From Sporosarcina sp. ANT_H38 (lineage in GTDB: Bacteria; Bacillota; Bacilli; Bacillales_A; Planococcaceae): DNA of 6,243 bases. The translations under genes were made by a program, and so were the position numbers. Positions 5,715 through 6,243 of the stretch are shown in pieces. The notes beneath the pieces are model-generated. The model searched no databases. It was given only the letters and a program-made list of their open reading frames with translations, and was not told the DNA's origin. Position 1 is the stretch's first letter, and each line of letters opens with the position of its first letter. The stretch lies in the NCBI RefSeq assembly GCF_008369195.1, contig NZ_VOBC01000012.1, positions 1 to 6,243 on the forward strand. The letters run 5' to 3'.

Positions 5715-5744
5715 AAGCACCTTGAAAAACAGGGTGCTTTTTTT
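5715..5744 (+). terminator. Rho-independent terminator of rep
   Basis: AAGCACC (5715-5721) pairs with GGTGCTT (5733-5739). The stem extends by a G.T and an A-T pair around a 7-base loop, followed by a run of Ts at 5738-5744 and more beyond. It begins 7 bp after the rep stop codon. Confidence 0.9.
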
Positions 5745-5780
5745 GTTTTTTTTAAACTTTTACATATTCCAAATTAATTT

Positions 5781-5815
5781 GAAGCTAATTCATAAGAGAA
5801 GATAGCTTCTTTTTT
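5781..5815 (+). terminator. Second terminator-like hairpin
   Basis: GAAGCTA (5781-5787) pairs with TAGCTTC (5803-5809), with a 15-base loop, followed by six Ts (5810-5815). It is a backup to the rep terminator, isolating the leader of the 6069 gene from rep transcription. Confidence 0.7.
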
Positions 5816-5848
5816 ATTCATCGTAAAAATTAATCAGAATCCATAAGA

Positions 5849-5887
5849 CAGCGAAGAGTGGACGGCGTAAGCCGGACGCGACTGCTG
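5849..5887 (+). ncRNA. Candidate structured RNA or origin hairpin with GTAA tetraloop and tandem G.A pairs
   Basis: CGGC-GTAA-GCCG (5863-5874) is a 4-bp stem closed by a GNRA-type loop. On both sides GA faces GA (5861-5862 with 5875-5876), then GTG faces CGC (5858-5860 with 5877-5879), then GA faces GA again (5856-5857 with 5880-5881). CAGC (5849-5852) and GCTG (5884-5887) close the base. Tandem G.A pairs and GNRA loops are hallmarks of folded RNA, and the lower part resembles a kink-turn. It lies about 180 nt upstream of the 6069 start. It could be a cis-acting leader, a small RNA, or a DNA hairpin for replication. I could not match it to a known family. Confidence 0.4.
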
Positions 5888-6058
5888 CATTGAAATTTTA
5901 CTAGGAAAAATAAAACAGGATTTTCCATTATGATATTTTTTAAAAATGTCGTGAGCATATGGAAACGCTTTGAGAAATTCATGAGAACGCAAAGGCTTTT
6001 TCACCGTCAATACAGAATATATCTTTATCGAGCAAGTGGTAAACAAATGAGTGTGAGC

Positions 6059-6065
6059 AGGTGAG
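6059..6065 (+). promoter_or_regulatory. Shine-Dalgarno site deciding the GTG start at 6069
   Basis: AGGTGAG matches the 3' half of the Bacillus Shine-Dalgarno consensus (AGGAGGTGAT) and ends 3 bases before the GTG at 6069. No comparable site precedes the ATG at 6099 or the ATG at 28/6144. Confidence 0.75.
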
Positions 6066-6068
6066 AAA

Positions 6069-6243
6069 GTGGGAAATAACTATTTAACAGTGGCTGAAAT
6101 GGAAAATGAAACAAAAATACCTCACCAAACTATAAGACGATACATGAAAATTCATGGGCATTATTTAGTCATGAAAAAAAGTCATAAAAGCTTTTTAATT
6201 CATGAAAATAGCGTTAAAACTTTAAACACCATACGCTCTTTGT
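6069..6243 (+). CDS. MerR-like HTH / DUF3967-type plasmid protein, 5' part (joins 1-513)
   Basis: This is the 5' end of the gene that continues at position 1; 6117-6243 duplicates 1-127. Reading the frame back across the join, it stays open to a TGA at 6054-6056. The chosen start is GTG at 6069, because AGGTGAG at 6059-6065 sits just upstream at the right distance for a Bacillus ribosome. The later in-frame ATGs at 6099 and 6144 would cut off part or all of the helix-turn-helix. With this start the protein is 186 aa. Residues about 4-25 (YLTVAEMENETKIPHQTIRR) read as a MerR-like winged-helix DNA-binding motif, which is missing if the gene is annotated only from the ATG at 28. Confidence 0.85.
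   Translation, partial: MGNNYLTVAEMENETKIPHQTIRRYMKIHGHYLVMKKSHKSFLIHENSVKTLNTIRSL
6117..6243. repeat. Terminal direct repeat, copy 2 (circular-contig overlap)
   Basis: Exact copy of positions 1-127, so position 6117 is position 1 of the circle. Nothing in it is new sequence. It matters because it lets the gene starting at 6069 be joined to its continuation at 1-513. Confidence 0.95.

Larger units (their letters stand above)
5816..6068. other. Leader / non-coding region upstream of the 6069 gene
   Basis: 253 bp between the second terminator and the DUF3967-type gene. It contains a G/C-rich hairpin (5849-5887) and then AT-rich sequence without a clear consensus promoter. A - strand reading frame at 5834-6046 begins with TTG, has no ribosome-binding site and resembles nothing, so I do not call it. 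The region is either a structured 5' leader or part of the replication origin. Confidence 0.5.

Noticed and set aside
5834..6046. - strand reading frame of 70 codons
   Set aside because: TTG start without a ribosome-binding site, unlikely composition, and it overlaps the G.A-rich hairpin; it is opposite to all other genes.

Overview
This window is a complete small circular plasmid written out linearly. Positions 1-127 and 6117-6243 are identical, so the true circle is 6116 bp. The sequence is AT-rich. The ribosome-binding sites match the Bacillus anti-Shine-Dalgarno sequence, GTG and TTG starts are used, and one gene is of a type (DUF3967 with a MerR-like helix-turn-helix) that I know from Bacillus cereus-group plasmids. 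The host is therefore most likely a Bacillus or close relative. All six convincing genes are on the + strand. I see no resistance, toxin, transposase or mobilisation gene, so the plasmid is cryptic.

Layout on the circle, starting at the junction: (1) 6069-6116 joined to 1-513 encodes a 186-aa DNA-binding coiled-coil protein. Its start and helix-turn-helix are only visible once the circle is closed. (2) 514-1413 is a 900-bp non-coding region packed with hairpins, a G-rich stretch, a 24-bp direct repeat and a strong terminator; it is a candidate single-strand and/or double-strand origin. (3) 1414-1989 encodes a zinc-ribbon plus ribbon-helix-helix protein behind an operator-like repeat cluster. 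(4) 2249-2548 encodes a CopG-like ribbon-helix-helix protein, followed by an AT-rich repeat region. (5) 2738-3016 and 3031-3216 are two small unrecognised genes. (6) 3353-5707 encodes the 784-aa replication protein, followed by two terminators. (7) 5816-6068 is a leader containing a striking G.A-rich hairpin.

The centre of interest is the replication protein. An N-terminal Cys motif and an HUH nicking domain with downstream tyrosines are fused in one chain to a complete RecD/Pif1-class SF1B helicase. Typical Firmicute rolling-circle plasmids encode only a short nickase and borrow the host helicase PcrA. This one appears to carry its own, in the same order (Cys motif, HUH, helicase) as eukaryotic Helitron Rep-Hel proteins. 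The small DNA-binding proteins probably control copy number, rep expression or partition, but this is inferred from fold and position only.
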